A stretch of 64,000 nt of DNA, from the NCBI RefSeq assembly GCF_026341125.1, contig NZ_JAPEOR010000003.1, forward strand, positions 1,302,001 to 1,366,000, read 5' to 3'. The translations under genes were made by a program, and so were the position numbers. The stretch's first letter is position 1. Every line of letters starts with the position of its first letter. The notes below the pieces were generated by a model that was not told where the DNA came from, searched no databases, and worked only from the letters and a program-made list of their open reading frames with translations. Of the stretch, positions 35,872-43,729 are shown piece after piece. The stretch is from Streptomyces sp. NBC_01142 (GTDB taxonomy: Bacteria; Actinomycetota; Actinomycetes; Streptomycetales; Streptomycetaceae).

Positions 35872-36942
35872 ATGTCAGGACACAAGCGCCGAGCAGTCAG
35901 GGGAACGGCGGCCGCGGCGGCGGCCATGGCGGCGCTGACCGCATCGCAGGCGCCGGGGGCACTCGCCTCCGCTCCGGCGCAGCCGGCCCCGGCCGCTTTG
36001 GGGCCCAGCATCTCCGGCGACGCTCCGTACCGCACCCAGCTCCCGCCGCTGCGGACACGCGACGGCGGCCGGGGCGCGGACCGCTCCGCGGACGGCTCGG
36101 CCTCGGCGGCCGGCGGCGCGCTGCCCGCCACCGTCCTGGCCGCCTACCGCGGGGCCGAGTCGGAACTCGCGCGCAGCGTGCCGGGCTGCAATCTGCGCTG
36201 GCAGCTGCTGGCCGCGATCGGCCAGGTCGAGTCGGGGCAGGCGCACGGCGGCCGGGTGAACGCGGACGGCACGACCCTGACACCGATCGTGGGGCCGCGG
36301 CTGGACAGCAACGGGTTCGCCCTCATCAGGGACACCGACGGCGGGGCTTACGACGGGGACGCGGTGTACGACCGGGCGGTCGGCCCGATGCAGTTCATCC
36401 CCTCCACGTGGGCCAGGTGGGGCGCCGACGGCAACGGTGACGGAATCGCCGATCCGCACAGCATCCATGACGCGGCGCTGGCCGCGGGTCGCTATCTGTG
36501 CGCGAACGGACGGGATCTCGCCGCCCCCTACGACCTGGACCGCGCGATCCTCGGCTACAACCACTCCCAGGCCTATCTGCGTACGGTCAAGGCCTGGTTC
36601 CTGTACTTCCTCGAGGGTCACCGCGTGGTGCCCGACCAGCACGGCGGAACCCCCGGCTCGGATCCCAAGCCCACCCCGCGGGAGCGGCCGCGGCCCTCCG
36701 ACTCGGCCGCTTCCACGCGGGCGGGCGGCGCATCCGCCGCACCGTCCTCGCCCGCCCCCTCGCCCTCGAAGACGACCGAGCCGGGCGGCGGCTCGGAGCC
36801 CGACGAGCCTCACCTCCCCCTCCCCGACACCGATGTCGAACTGCCTGGTGACAGCGTTTTGCCCGGCTCCGGGCCGCTTCCCGGCAACCACAAGGACTCG
36901 ATGAGCGCCTCCCCCTCCACAATTCCGGATACCGGGCGGTAA
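35872..36942 (+). CDS. Secreted lytic murein transglycosylase (MltB/SLT-like)
   Basis: A 356-residue exported enzyme. The signal peptide is MSGHKRRAVRGTAAAAAAMAALTASQAPGALA in segments, with a likely cut near residue 33. A catalytic domain covers about 85-250: NLRWQLLAAIGQVESGQAHGG with the catalytic Glu, then VGPMQFIPSTWARWGADGNGDG and ADPHSIHDAALAAGRYLC. A Pro/Ser/Thr-rich low-complexity tail follows (about 255-356). It would cleave peptidoglycan glycan strands at the cell wall. ATG 35872 has AGGGGAGGGGA upstream. The sigma-factor remnant follows on the same strand. Confidence 0.92.
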   Translation: MSGHKRRAVRGTAAAAAAMAALTASQAPGALASAPAQPAPAALGPSISGDAPYRTQLPPLRTRDGGRGADRSADGSASAAGGALPATVLAAYRGAESELARSVPGCNLRWQLLAAIGQVESGQAHGGRVNADGTTLTPIVGPRLDSNGFALIRDTDGGAYDGDAVYDRAVGPMQFIPSTWARWGADGNGDGIADPHSIHDAALAAGRYLCANGRDLAAPYDLDRAILGYNHSQAYLRTVKAWFLYFLEGHRVVPDQHGGTPGSDPKPTPRERPRPSDSAASTRAGGASAAPSSPAPSPSKTTEPGGGSEPDEPHLPLPDTDVELPGDSVLPGSGPLPGNHKDSMSASPSTIPDTGR

Positions 36943-36995
36943 TGTCGCCACCCGCCGGGCACGCACGGACCGGCGGGTGAGCGCAAAGGGCCCTC

Positions 36996-37870
36996 ATGGC
37001 GATGGACATGCATTCTGCGTATTCGGGCGGGCCGGACCCAGCGGCCTACGAGCGGTGGCAGCGCGCGCGGAGCCACCGCGAGCAGTTGCTCAAGGTGGCC
37101 CGCCGCCGCTCCATAAGCATGGAAGACGCGGAGGACGCCGTAGGCCGAGAACCCGCACCTGGACGACGAGCGGCTGGGCGCCTGGCTGACGACGGTGACC
37201 ATGCGGCTGTGCGTCGACCGCTACCGGCAGGTCACCCGCGAGGCCGAGGTGCGCAGCAGCCCGACGCTGGCCGCTCCGTGCCCGGTGCCCGTCGAGGAGG
37301 CGGTGTGCGACCGGGCCGAGGCGAAGTGGCTGGCCCGGCGGAGCGGGGAACTGCCCGCCCGCCAGGCGGAGGCGCTCTGGCTGAAGTCGGAGGACCTGGA
37401 CGTCGGACAGGTCGCCATGAAGATGGGGCTCAGCTACCGCACGGTCGAGTCGCTGCTGGCCAGGACGTCGGGCGCTGCGCAACTCGCTGGCCATCTCGCA
37501 GGCAGCGGACTCGCGGGCACCGGACAGCGGGCGGTCGATGTCTCCGGCCGCGGAGTCCCTCCCGGCCGCAACGCCGGCCGCCCCCGGGACCGGGTCGTCC
37601 GGCGACGGGGCGCTCGTCATACCGTCGCTGCAGGATCTGCAGCTGCCGCCGCTTCCGCTGACCACGCCGGGCGTCCCCGAGGAGCCGCGCGTGCCGGAGG
37701 TGCCCGTGCCGACCGTCTCCGTGCCGTCCGTGCCGTCCGTGCCGGAGGTGCCGGAGGTGCCGGTTCCGTCGGCGTCCGTCCCGGTGGACGTGCCGGAGAC
37801 GCAGGACGTTACCGTCGAGGTGCCGGGCGATGTCCTGCGCACCGGAATACACACCGGCGTGAACCCCTGA
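36996..37870 (+). pseudogene. Sigma-70-family RNA polymerase sigma factor, two frame breaks
   Basis: Three consecutive frames reconstruct one sigma factor. The N-terminus MAMDMHSAYSGGPDPAAYERWQ through SISMEDAEDAVG (36996 to about 37140) is followed by a small deletion. Then PHLDDERLGAWLTTVTMRLCVDRYRQVTRE and LPARQAEALWLKSEDLDVGQVAMKMGLSYRTVESLLAR cover the sigma region 2/4 parts (about 37145-37465). After a second shift comes RNSLAISQA, then a tail with repeated VPEVP/VPSVP units ending at 37870. About 20-25 bases of region 2 seem missing at the first break. ATG 36996 fits. Confidence 0.75.
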
Positions 37871-38188
37871 CTGCACGCCTGATTGCGTGCCGGTAAAAAT
37901 CTTCGGTTTCGCCGCGACGGACGGTCACGGTCTCGACCGTACGCCCCGCCGGTCAGGCACCCCTCGGGCTCCCCCCGGTCTTCGAGGCCTCGCCGCGTCG
38001 TTCCTTCGCCTCGGCGACCGAGGCCTGCAGCGCGGTCATGACCCGCAGACTGCACACCAGTTCCCACGGCCCACGCATTCGAACCGGAACGAACCTCCTT
38101 CCGCGCGTTCCAATTGCCGGGCCGGCCGCCGGGCAAGGCGTCTTCGTCTCTTGAAAACGTCGTCCGTAGGACGACAGGAGGAGTCGTC
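37871..38188. other. No gene recognised
   Basis: About 320 bases without a convincing frame. An AGGAGGAG ribosome binding site at its end belongs to the short gene start at 38189. Confidence 0.5.
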
Positions 38189-38335
38189 ATGAGGACGACA
38201 CAGACGCCACGGGTTCAGCGTCCCGAAGCCGAGATCGACCGCGAGCGCGCCTGGGCGCATCTGCTGGAAGTCCCGGGCGGCATCCGCCGGATGCCCAGGC
38301 AGGGAGCGCACGACGGCACAAGGCGCTTAGACCGA
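38189..38335 (+). pseudogene. 5' fragment of an unidentified gene
   Basis: An excellent ribosome binding site (AGGAGGAG) precedes ATG 38189. The frame starts MRTTQTPRVQRPEAEIDRERAWAHLLEVPGG and then loses likeness to coding sequence before the IS end near 38385. A gene was evidently cut off here by IS insertion or deletion. No family recognised. Confidence 0.4.
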
Positions 38336-38384
38336 CCGGCAAATGGTGAGGTCGCCCGCCGGTTGAGGGTCCCGGACGTGAGAC

Positions 38385-38448
38385 AGGCACGGGTCCGTGT
38401 GATCATGGAGTTCTCTACGCTCAGTGATCACACGGAGGACCCGTGCCT
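38385..38448. repeat. Inverted repeat at the end of an IS5-type remnant
   Basis: CAGGCACGGGTCCGTGTGAT (38385-38404) is matched inverted by the stretch ending GACCCGTGCCTG (to 38448), with a 12-16 base spacer. It sits at the start of the transposase remnant that follows and is probably its terminal structure. Confidence 0.6.
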
Positions 38449-39148
38449 GCGGTGCCATTTTGCCTGCTCGAACCCTTGTGGGACCAATTCGTCGCTCTCC
38501 TGCCCGTGCGGGAAAGGTACTCGGCGAGTCATCCGCTGGGGTGTCACCGCCGCCGGGTCTCGGATCGCGTCGTGTTCTAGCACGTCGTGCTCGCCCTGGT
38601 CCACGGCTCGGGATACGAGCGGATCGCGAGCCCCGGATGCTCGGACCGCACCATCCGACGCTGCGTCAAACAATGGGCTGAGCTGGGAATAGCGCACACG
38701 GTCCACGCCCTGGCCCTCGAAGCGTACGACCGCATGATCGGGCTCGGGCTGGCCGAGATCTCGGTCGACGGATGCATCACCAAGGCCCCGTCGGGCGGCG
38801 AGAAGGCGGGACGCTCACCGGTGGACCGGGGGCAAGCAGGGGCTGAAACGCTCGGTCGCCTCCGACGCCTGCGGCGTTCCCCTCGGCATCGTCTCCGACG
38901 GCGCCAACCGGCACGACTCGCCCCTGCTCGGCCCGACCTTGGAGGCCGCCTGCGCCCAGGTCGGTGCGATGCCCGAAGGCGTCAACGTCAACCTGGACCG
39001 CGGCTACGACAGCGCCAAGTCCCGTGCAATGCTTACCGGTTTGGGCTTCACTGCCGAGATCGCCCGCAAGTACTTGGGCGGCGCGTCGAGCCCCACCCGC
39101 CGTCCTCCCATACAGCCACGCCCGGCAGGGTCAGCGACAGATTCCTAG
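38442..39148 (+). pseudogene. IS5-family transposase remnant
   Basis: Successive frames give LLEPLWDQFVALLPVRE, VVLALVHGSGYERIASPGCSDRTIRRCVKQW, EISVDGCITKAPSGGEKAGRSPVDRG (first Asp), KRSVASDACGVPLGIVSDGANRHDSPLL, and GVNVNLDRGYDSAKSRAML (second Asp) to FTAEIARKYLGG. The last third with the catalytic Glu (RWVVERTHSW-type block) is gone and at least two frameshifts are present, so it is dead. Sequence 39150-39480 downstream holds only scraps. Confidence 0.8.
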
Positions 39149-39479
39149 CGTCGCCCCCTTTCATCGAGTCCGAGAAGGCGCATACCACCCTCTCTTGACG
39201 CGTACGGGTCTGGCGTAGTGCGCCGCCGCGCCCTACGCCAGACCCAGCGTCATCCGGCCGGAGACCGTTCTGCTCGGCCGCTACACCACCGACGGGCGCT
39301 TCCTGCTGGTTGCCCGCCCGACGCCCTCGGCGTCTCCGTGCAACAACTGCGCCCCGGCGCGCCAATGCCCAGCGCAGCCGAAGCGCCGGCGCTGGCCGGG
39401 TCGAGCGCGTTGAGCGCGGCCTTGAGCGTCCCGGTGTCCCGCTGCCATCGCTTCGGCGCGATGAGCCTCAACCGCGGTG

Positions 39480-40356
39480 CGTCTTCCGGAGCGAGGACGG
39501 CCGATGCCGTCGGCGAGGATCTGCGCGAGCTGGACCTGTCGGTCTCGGCATTCAACGCCCGCCGCAGGCGCCCCAAGTCCGCCCGGCGACTGCGCGATGA
39601 ACAGCTCATCGGGCACATACGCCGCATCCACGCGAGCTCCGGCGAGACCTACGGAGCTCGGCGGATCCACCGCCAGCTGCGGCGCGAGGGCATCACCGCT
39701 GCCCGCTGCACCATCGAGCGGCTCATGCGCGCAGACAGCCTCGAAGGCGTGATCCGCGGCCAGCGGCGCCGCACCACCATCCCCGAGCCGTCCGCCCCCA
39801 GGCCGCCGGACCTGGTCAACCGGCACTTCACCGCGAGCCGCCCCAACCAGCTGTGGTCGCCGACCTCACCTATATCCGCACCTGGTCGGGCTGGGTCTAC
39901 GTCGCCTTCGTCCTGGACGTGTACTCGCGGATGATCGTCGGATGGCAGCTCGCCACCCACATGCGCACCGATCTCCCCCTGGACGCCCTGGAGATGGCGC
40001 TCTGGCGGCGTGGAATCAAGAAGGGCTCGGGTCTGATTCATCACAGCGACCGCGGCTCACAATACGTGTCTATCCGCTACGGCGAGCGGTTGCTGGAGGC
40101 CGGCGCGACCGCGTCCGTCGGCTCCGTCGCGGACAGCTACGACAATGCCATGGCCGAGGCCCTCAACGGCTCGTTCAAGGCTGAGCTGATCGAGCACCAA
40201 GGCCCCTGGCGGGACGCTGAGCAGGTAGAACGTGCCGTCGTCCAGTGGGTCGGCTGGTACAACACCGAGCGCCTGCACTCCGCCCTCGACTACCTCCCGC
40301 CCGAGGAATTCGAGGCCCAGCACTACCGATCCCAGGCGACCACGAACGCCGCCTGA
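39480..40356 (+). pseudogene. IS3-family OrfB transposase with one frameshift
   Basis: The first frame encodes REDLRELDLSVSAFNARRRR-like sequence and HIRRIHASSGETYGARRIHRQLRREGI (HTH_21 domain), ending FTASRPNQLW. A missing G near 39857 shifts to the second frame, VADLTYIRTWSGWVYVAFVLDVYSRMIVGW (first Asp), GLIHHSDRGSQY (second Asp) and NGSFKAELIEHQGPW with the Glu region, to YNTERLHSALDYLPPEEFE. All catalytic blocks are present and only the single-base loss breaks the gene. OrfA is not visible upstream. Confidence 0.8.
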
Positions 40357-40391
40357 AACCACACAAACCGGCCGCTACGAAACTCGAGACA

Positions 40392-40564
40392 GCTCACTCG
40401 TCCGCCCGGATCTGGTGGCGGAGGTCAGCGCCGACCGGGCCGTGGACCGGGGCGGCGTCTTCCGGCACCCGATGCGGTTCAAGCGGCTGCGCCTGGACGT
40501 CACGGTGGATGACGTGCCGGGGTTCGGGGGCGGACCGGCGCTGGTCAAGCACGGATTGGAGTGA
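40392..40564 (+). pseudogene. C-terminal fragment of an ATP-dependent DNA ligase
   Basis: The frame LVRPDLVAEVSADRAVDRGGVFRHPMRFKRLRLDVTVDDVPGF (in segments) is the C-terminal end of the OB-fold domain of actinobacterial ATP-dependent DNA ligases, where V-R-P-x-L-V-A-E-V and F-R-H-P-x-R-F-x-R-x-R are conserved. Only about 50 residues remain, behind the IS3 remnant. Confidence 0.65.
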
Positions 40565-40835
40565 GCTGGCGAGGCTTGGGACGATCAGCGCGGCGGCATC
40601 CGTTCCCGGGACGACGACGGTCTGTTCGTCGAGTGCGGTGAAGACGTCCTCGATCAGTCGCTCCGCCATCCGCGGCGCTTTGGGACGTATCAAGGTCACG
40701 AGGCGACGGCGTCCGGCCTTGCGGATCTGGGCCGACGACCACCAGCACCGTTCCGTGCTTGGCCTGGAGCCTGTCGAACAGCTCCCGCAGCGGGACGCGG
40801 GCCCAAGTCGCCGTGCACGGGGGCGAGATGGCCAC
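40550..40835 (-). pseudogene. IS110-family transposase remnant
   Basis: On the minus strand VPLRELFDRLQAKHGTVLVVVG (N-terminal DEDD-domain region) and, in another frame, RPKAPRMAERLIEDVFTALDEQTVVVPGTDAAALIVPSLASSLQSVL (middle helical region) match IS110-type transposases with a large internal deletion between them. Confidence 0.6.
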
Positions 40836-40879
40836 GGGGCGGACGGGACGAGTTCAGACCTTGATCAACTTGCGTTCTG

Positions 40880-40905
40880 ATGACATGTAAAATATCACAT
40901 GTCAT
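40880..40905. promoter_or_regulatory. AT-rich palindrome upstream of the secreted-protein gene
   Basis: ATGACATGT and ACATGTCAT are perfect 9-bp arms around an AT-rich spacer (AAAATATC). The 26-bp site lies 51 bases before the start codon at 40957, in the only AT-rich patch nearby. It looks like an operator or promoter-overlapping binding site. Confidence 0.6.
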
Positions 40906-40956
40906 GCACGCCATCCGGGAATCCCTGGACGGTGCTTCACCTCAAGGAGGACCACC

Positions 40957-41415
40957 ATGAACCGCTTAGCTCTGCTCGCCGCCGGCACCGCAGGTCTGGC
41001 CGTTTTCGCGATCACCCCGGCCAGCGCCACCGCGCAGTCGGTTGACACCGTCGCGACCGTCACCTCCTGCGGCCACTCGGGTCTCCAGGCAGGCCTGTCC
41101 ACGCGGGTGTGTGCCGCGGTCACCGGTAACACCGTCGAGTTCTACGGCACGGTCGGCTTCGCCGGCCCGCCCTCCCATGGCAGCCCGGCGCCCGCCCCGA
41201 AGGAACTGATCACGACCCTGTCCGCAGAGGTCGTCGGCAGCGGCGCCGCGCCCAGCACCCAGACCAAGTCGGTCATCTTCACCTTGTCGAACCTCGAGGT
41301 GCACGGCCTGGTCACCACCGTCCCGTGCGGCTCGACCATCCGCGGCACCTTCGGCGCGGCCTCGTTCCCCCGCCCGGCCAACCCGGTGGTCCACGAGGTC
41401 ACCATCACCTGCTGA
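40957..41415 (+). CDS. Small secreted protein, 152 aa
   Basis: Exported protein with a clear signal peptide (MNRLALLAAGTAGLAVFAITPASATA, cut near residue 26). The mature part is about 126 residues of beta-rich composition with paired Cys (TSCGHSG, RVCAAVTG, VTTVPCGSTI and the C-terminal TITC), suggesting two disulphides. AAGGAGG lies just upstream of ATG 40957. It has its own palindrome upstream and terminator downstream, so it is a single-gene unit. Function and family unknown. Confidence 0.85.
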   Translation: MNRLALLAAGTAGLAVFAITPASATAQSVDTVATVTSCGHSGLQAGLSTRVCAAVTGNTVEFYGTVGFAGPPSHGSPAPAPKELITTLSAEVVGSGAAPSTQTKSVIFTLSNLEVHGLVTTVPCGSTIRGTFGAASFPRPANPVVHEVTITC

Positions 41416-41425
41416 GTGCGTGACG

Positions 41426-41459
41426 CGTACTCGACCCCGCTGCCGCGGGGTCGAGTACG
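41426..41459 (+). terminator. Hairpin terminator of the secreted-protein gene
   Basis: CGTACTCGACCCCG and CGGGGTCGAGTACG form a 14-bp perfect stem with a 6-base loop, 10 bases after the stop codon at 41415. Confidence 0.85.
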
Positions 41460-41479
41460 TCGTCCCACGCACGACCCCG

Positions 41480-42077
41480 TCAGGCGCCGGGCCGGGTTGC
41501 CGTCCAGCCGTGTTCGAGGAGTTCGAAGGCGCGGGTGACGGCTTCCCGGGTGCTGCCGGTGGCGTTGCCCTGTGCGACGCGGGGCGGCCGAGAAGCACGA
41601 GCACGACCCCGAAGCGTTCTCAGGTGGGCCTGGACCTCACCGGTCGTCAGGCCCTTCGCGGCGAGCGAGATGACCATCTCGTCGACGCCGGTCAGACGCC
41701 GCTGCCTCTTCTTCACGATCTTCGGCTCGAACGACTCGTCCCTGTCACGGGGAACGGCAATCTCGACGGGTCCGACCTCGGTCAGCGCCGTTTTGGAGCG
41801 GGTTCCGTTGCGGGAGTTGCCGCCGTTCTTGCCTGCCGGGTCGTGCTGGTCATAGCCGAGGTGATCCGTCACCTCGCCCTCCAGAGCCGACTCCAGGAGT
41901 CGTTTCGTGAGCTGCTGCAGCAGACCCCTCGCCGGTCAGCTGCAGTCCCTCGGCCTGAGCGCGGCCCACCAACTCCTCGATCAGCAGGTCATCCACAGCC
42001 TTCGCCGACTGCGGGGCGCCAATCCCCGAACTCTCTTCCTCAGGCGTGTTGTTACTGGCCATCAGTGCATCCTCCAT
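41480..42077 (-). pseudogene. IS256-family transposase, 3'-truncated and frameshifted
   Basis: The start (42077) gives an N-terminus with VDDLLIEELVGRAQAEGLQLTGEG. A frameshift near 41935 leads to LLQQLTKRLLESALEGEVTDHLGYDQHDPAGKNGGNSRNG in segments, and SFEPKIVKKRQRRLTGVDEMVISLAAKGLTTGEV, all typical IS256 blocks. After GEV the likeness ends and the frame runs into unrelated sequence (NATGSTREAVTRAFELLEHGW). The catalytic second half is missing. Its end sequence lies against the ISL3 element that follows. Confidence 0.8.
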
Positions 42078-42101
42078 GATCAGGAGTTACACCGTTCTTC
42101 T

Positions 42102-43729
42102 GGCCCTGTCTCACATTCGGTGGTAACGGAGGGTGTCGCTATCCGAGGAGGATGCGGTGGCGAAGGAGGGTGAAGCCTGCTCGTCCGTGCATCTGCCGTG
42201 CGATCCGCTTGGTCTTGGTGTTGACGCCCTCGGTCGGGCCGTTGCTGTACGGGAGGGTGAACGCGGCGATCACAGCGTCGCGGTCTCGCTCCAGGCCCCG
42301 GGTGAAGGCGTGCAGATGCGGCAGATCGGCTGCGCGGACCTGGACAATCCAGCGCGCGAGCGCATCGGCATGTCCTGCGTCAGGCGTCAGGAGCTGGGCA
42401 AAGTCCCCGATGCAGAAGGCCAGTTGGGTCATCTCGGGGCAGGCGGCGGTGAGTCGAGCCAGGAGATCGCGATGCTCGGCCTTGAGGTTGTTGGGCCTGG
42501 TGAGCAACATCCGGGCGAGTCTGCCCCCAGGGATGTGGCTGCGGTCGGCATCCGCACGGCCTTGGTTGATGTACTTGTGCAGGAGGTTGAAACAGCCCGT
42601 GAACCCAAGGGCCTTGATCTCTTCGAAGAGGTGCAGGACCGGGACGGCGGGGTCCTCGGCCCGGCGTTTACGCAGATGCTCGCGGTAGGGGTCGACGAGG
42701 CTGGCACGGTATTTGGGGACGCGGAGCATTCGCTCGGGCCGGTCGGCTCGGGCATAGCGTTTGACGGTGTTCAGGGCCAGTTGCAGCCGGCGGGCGCTCT
42801 CGAGCAGGCCCACGCCCTGGTCGAGCAGGTCATGGACCTGGTGCCAGCGTTCCAGCGTGGTCTGTGCACGGGGCCCGTCGTATAGGGGCGCCTCCAGCAC
42901 GGTGGCCCAGCAGTTGCTGTGCGCCTTCACCTCGCTCAGGGCGGCTTCGCACAGGTTGTGCCACAGATGCCAGCGGTCACCGACCTGCACTGCGTCGGGC
43001 AGGGCGCGGCGGATGGCCTCGGCGTAGGTTGCGGAGCCGTCACGGCACACGACCTTGATGCCCGGATGTTCGCGCAGCCACGCCTCCAGGGTGTCGGCGG
43101 TGCGGTCGGGCAGCACGTCGATTCGCTCATGCGTCTCAACGTCGATCACCACGGTCGCGTAGCGGTGCCGCCGGCCCAGAGCGAAGTCGTCGACACCAAT
43201 CACGCGGGGTATCCGCCCTGTGGGCAACGGAATCCGCAACAGGGTGCGCAGGGCCGTGTGACGCGACAAGCCCACCGCGAGTATCGCCAGCAAGCGTGCC
43301 CCCGCCCGGCCCGCTAACTCCTTGACCACCGCCTTGACCTGCCCGGTCAGACGAGCTGTACGTCGCTGGTATCGCTCCAGGACTCCGGGCACCTGCTCGC
43401 GGAAGGTGTGACGGCAGTCGCGCGTAGGACACACCAGACGCCGCACCCGTACGCGGACCACCACCCGGCGGCTGTCGACCGGTACGTCGGCCACCGTCCG
43501 CCAGTGATAGCCGTGCACCCGCCCAGACGACGCCCCGCACACCGGGCAAACCGCAGTGTCCTTCGGCGTCCGTGCCCGCACCACGAGCTGCTCGCCCTCG
43601 TCGATCACATCCTCGGTGACCAGCGGGGACAGCCCCGAAAAGACTATCTGCACAATCTCATTGACATCCTTCACGCGAATGTCAACGACCCTCGCGATTC
43701 TGCGTCACCACCGAATGTGAGACAGGGCC
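42102..43729. mobile_element. ISL3-family element inserted in the 3' end of the Pls-like gene
   Basis: A perfect 23-bp inverted repeat (42102-42124, starting GGCCCTGTCTCACATTCGG, and 43707-43729) bounds one transposase gene. GTTCTTCT is directly duplicated outside both ends (42094-42101 and 43730-43737). Eight-base duplication is characteristic of ISL3. The right flank is coding sequence of the Pls-like protein. Confidence 0.95.
42139..43674 (-). CDS. ISL3-family transposase
   Basis: A 511-residue transposase. The N-terminal zinc-binding region CPVCGASSGRVHGYH and VCPTRDCRHTFREQVPG is followed by an HTH-like region, then the DDE core: IGVDDFALGRRHRYATVVIDVETHERIDVLPDR in segments (first Asp), RDGSATYAEAIRRALPDAVQVGDRWHLWHN (second Asp region), and YSNGPTEGVNTKTKRIARQMHGRAGFTLLRHRILL with the terminal Glu. 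Complete and unbroken, so probably active. ATG 43674 starts MKDVNEIVQIVF inside the right repeat. Confidence 0.93.
   Translation of the reverse strand: MKDVNEIVQIVFSGLSPLVTEDVIDEGEQLVVRARTPKDTAVCPVCGASSGRVHGYHWRTVADVPVDSRRVVVRVRVRRLVCPTRDCRHTFREQVPGVLERYQRRTARLTGQVKAVVKELAGRAGARLLAILAVGLSRHTALRTLLRIPLPTGRIPRVIGVDDFALGRRHRYATVVIDVETHERIDVLPDRTADTLEAWLREHPGIKVVCRDGSATYAEAIRRALPDAVQVGDRWHLWHNLCEAALSEVKAHSNCWATVLEAPLYDGPRAQTTLERWHQVHDLLDQGVGLLESARRLQLALNTVKRYARADRPERMLRVPKYRASLVDPYREHLRKRRAEDPAVPVLHLFEEIKALGFTGCFNLLHKYINQGRADADRSHIPGGRLARMLLTRPNNLKAEHRDLLARLTAACPEMTQLAFCIGDFAQLLTPDAGHADALARWIVQVRAADLPHLHAFTRGLERDRDAVIAAFTLPYSNGPTEGVNTKTKRIARQMHGRAGFTLLRHRILLG

Noticed and set aside
36600..37870. 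CRISPR-like or tandem DNA repeat from the VPEVP codons
   Set aside because: The short repeats are in-frame codon repetitions of a proline-valine tail, not spaced direct repeats.
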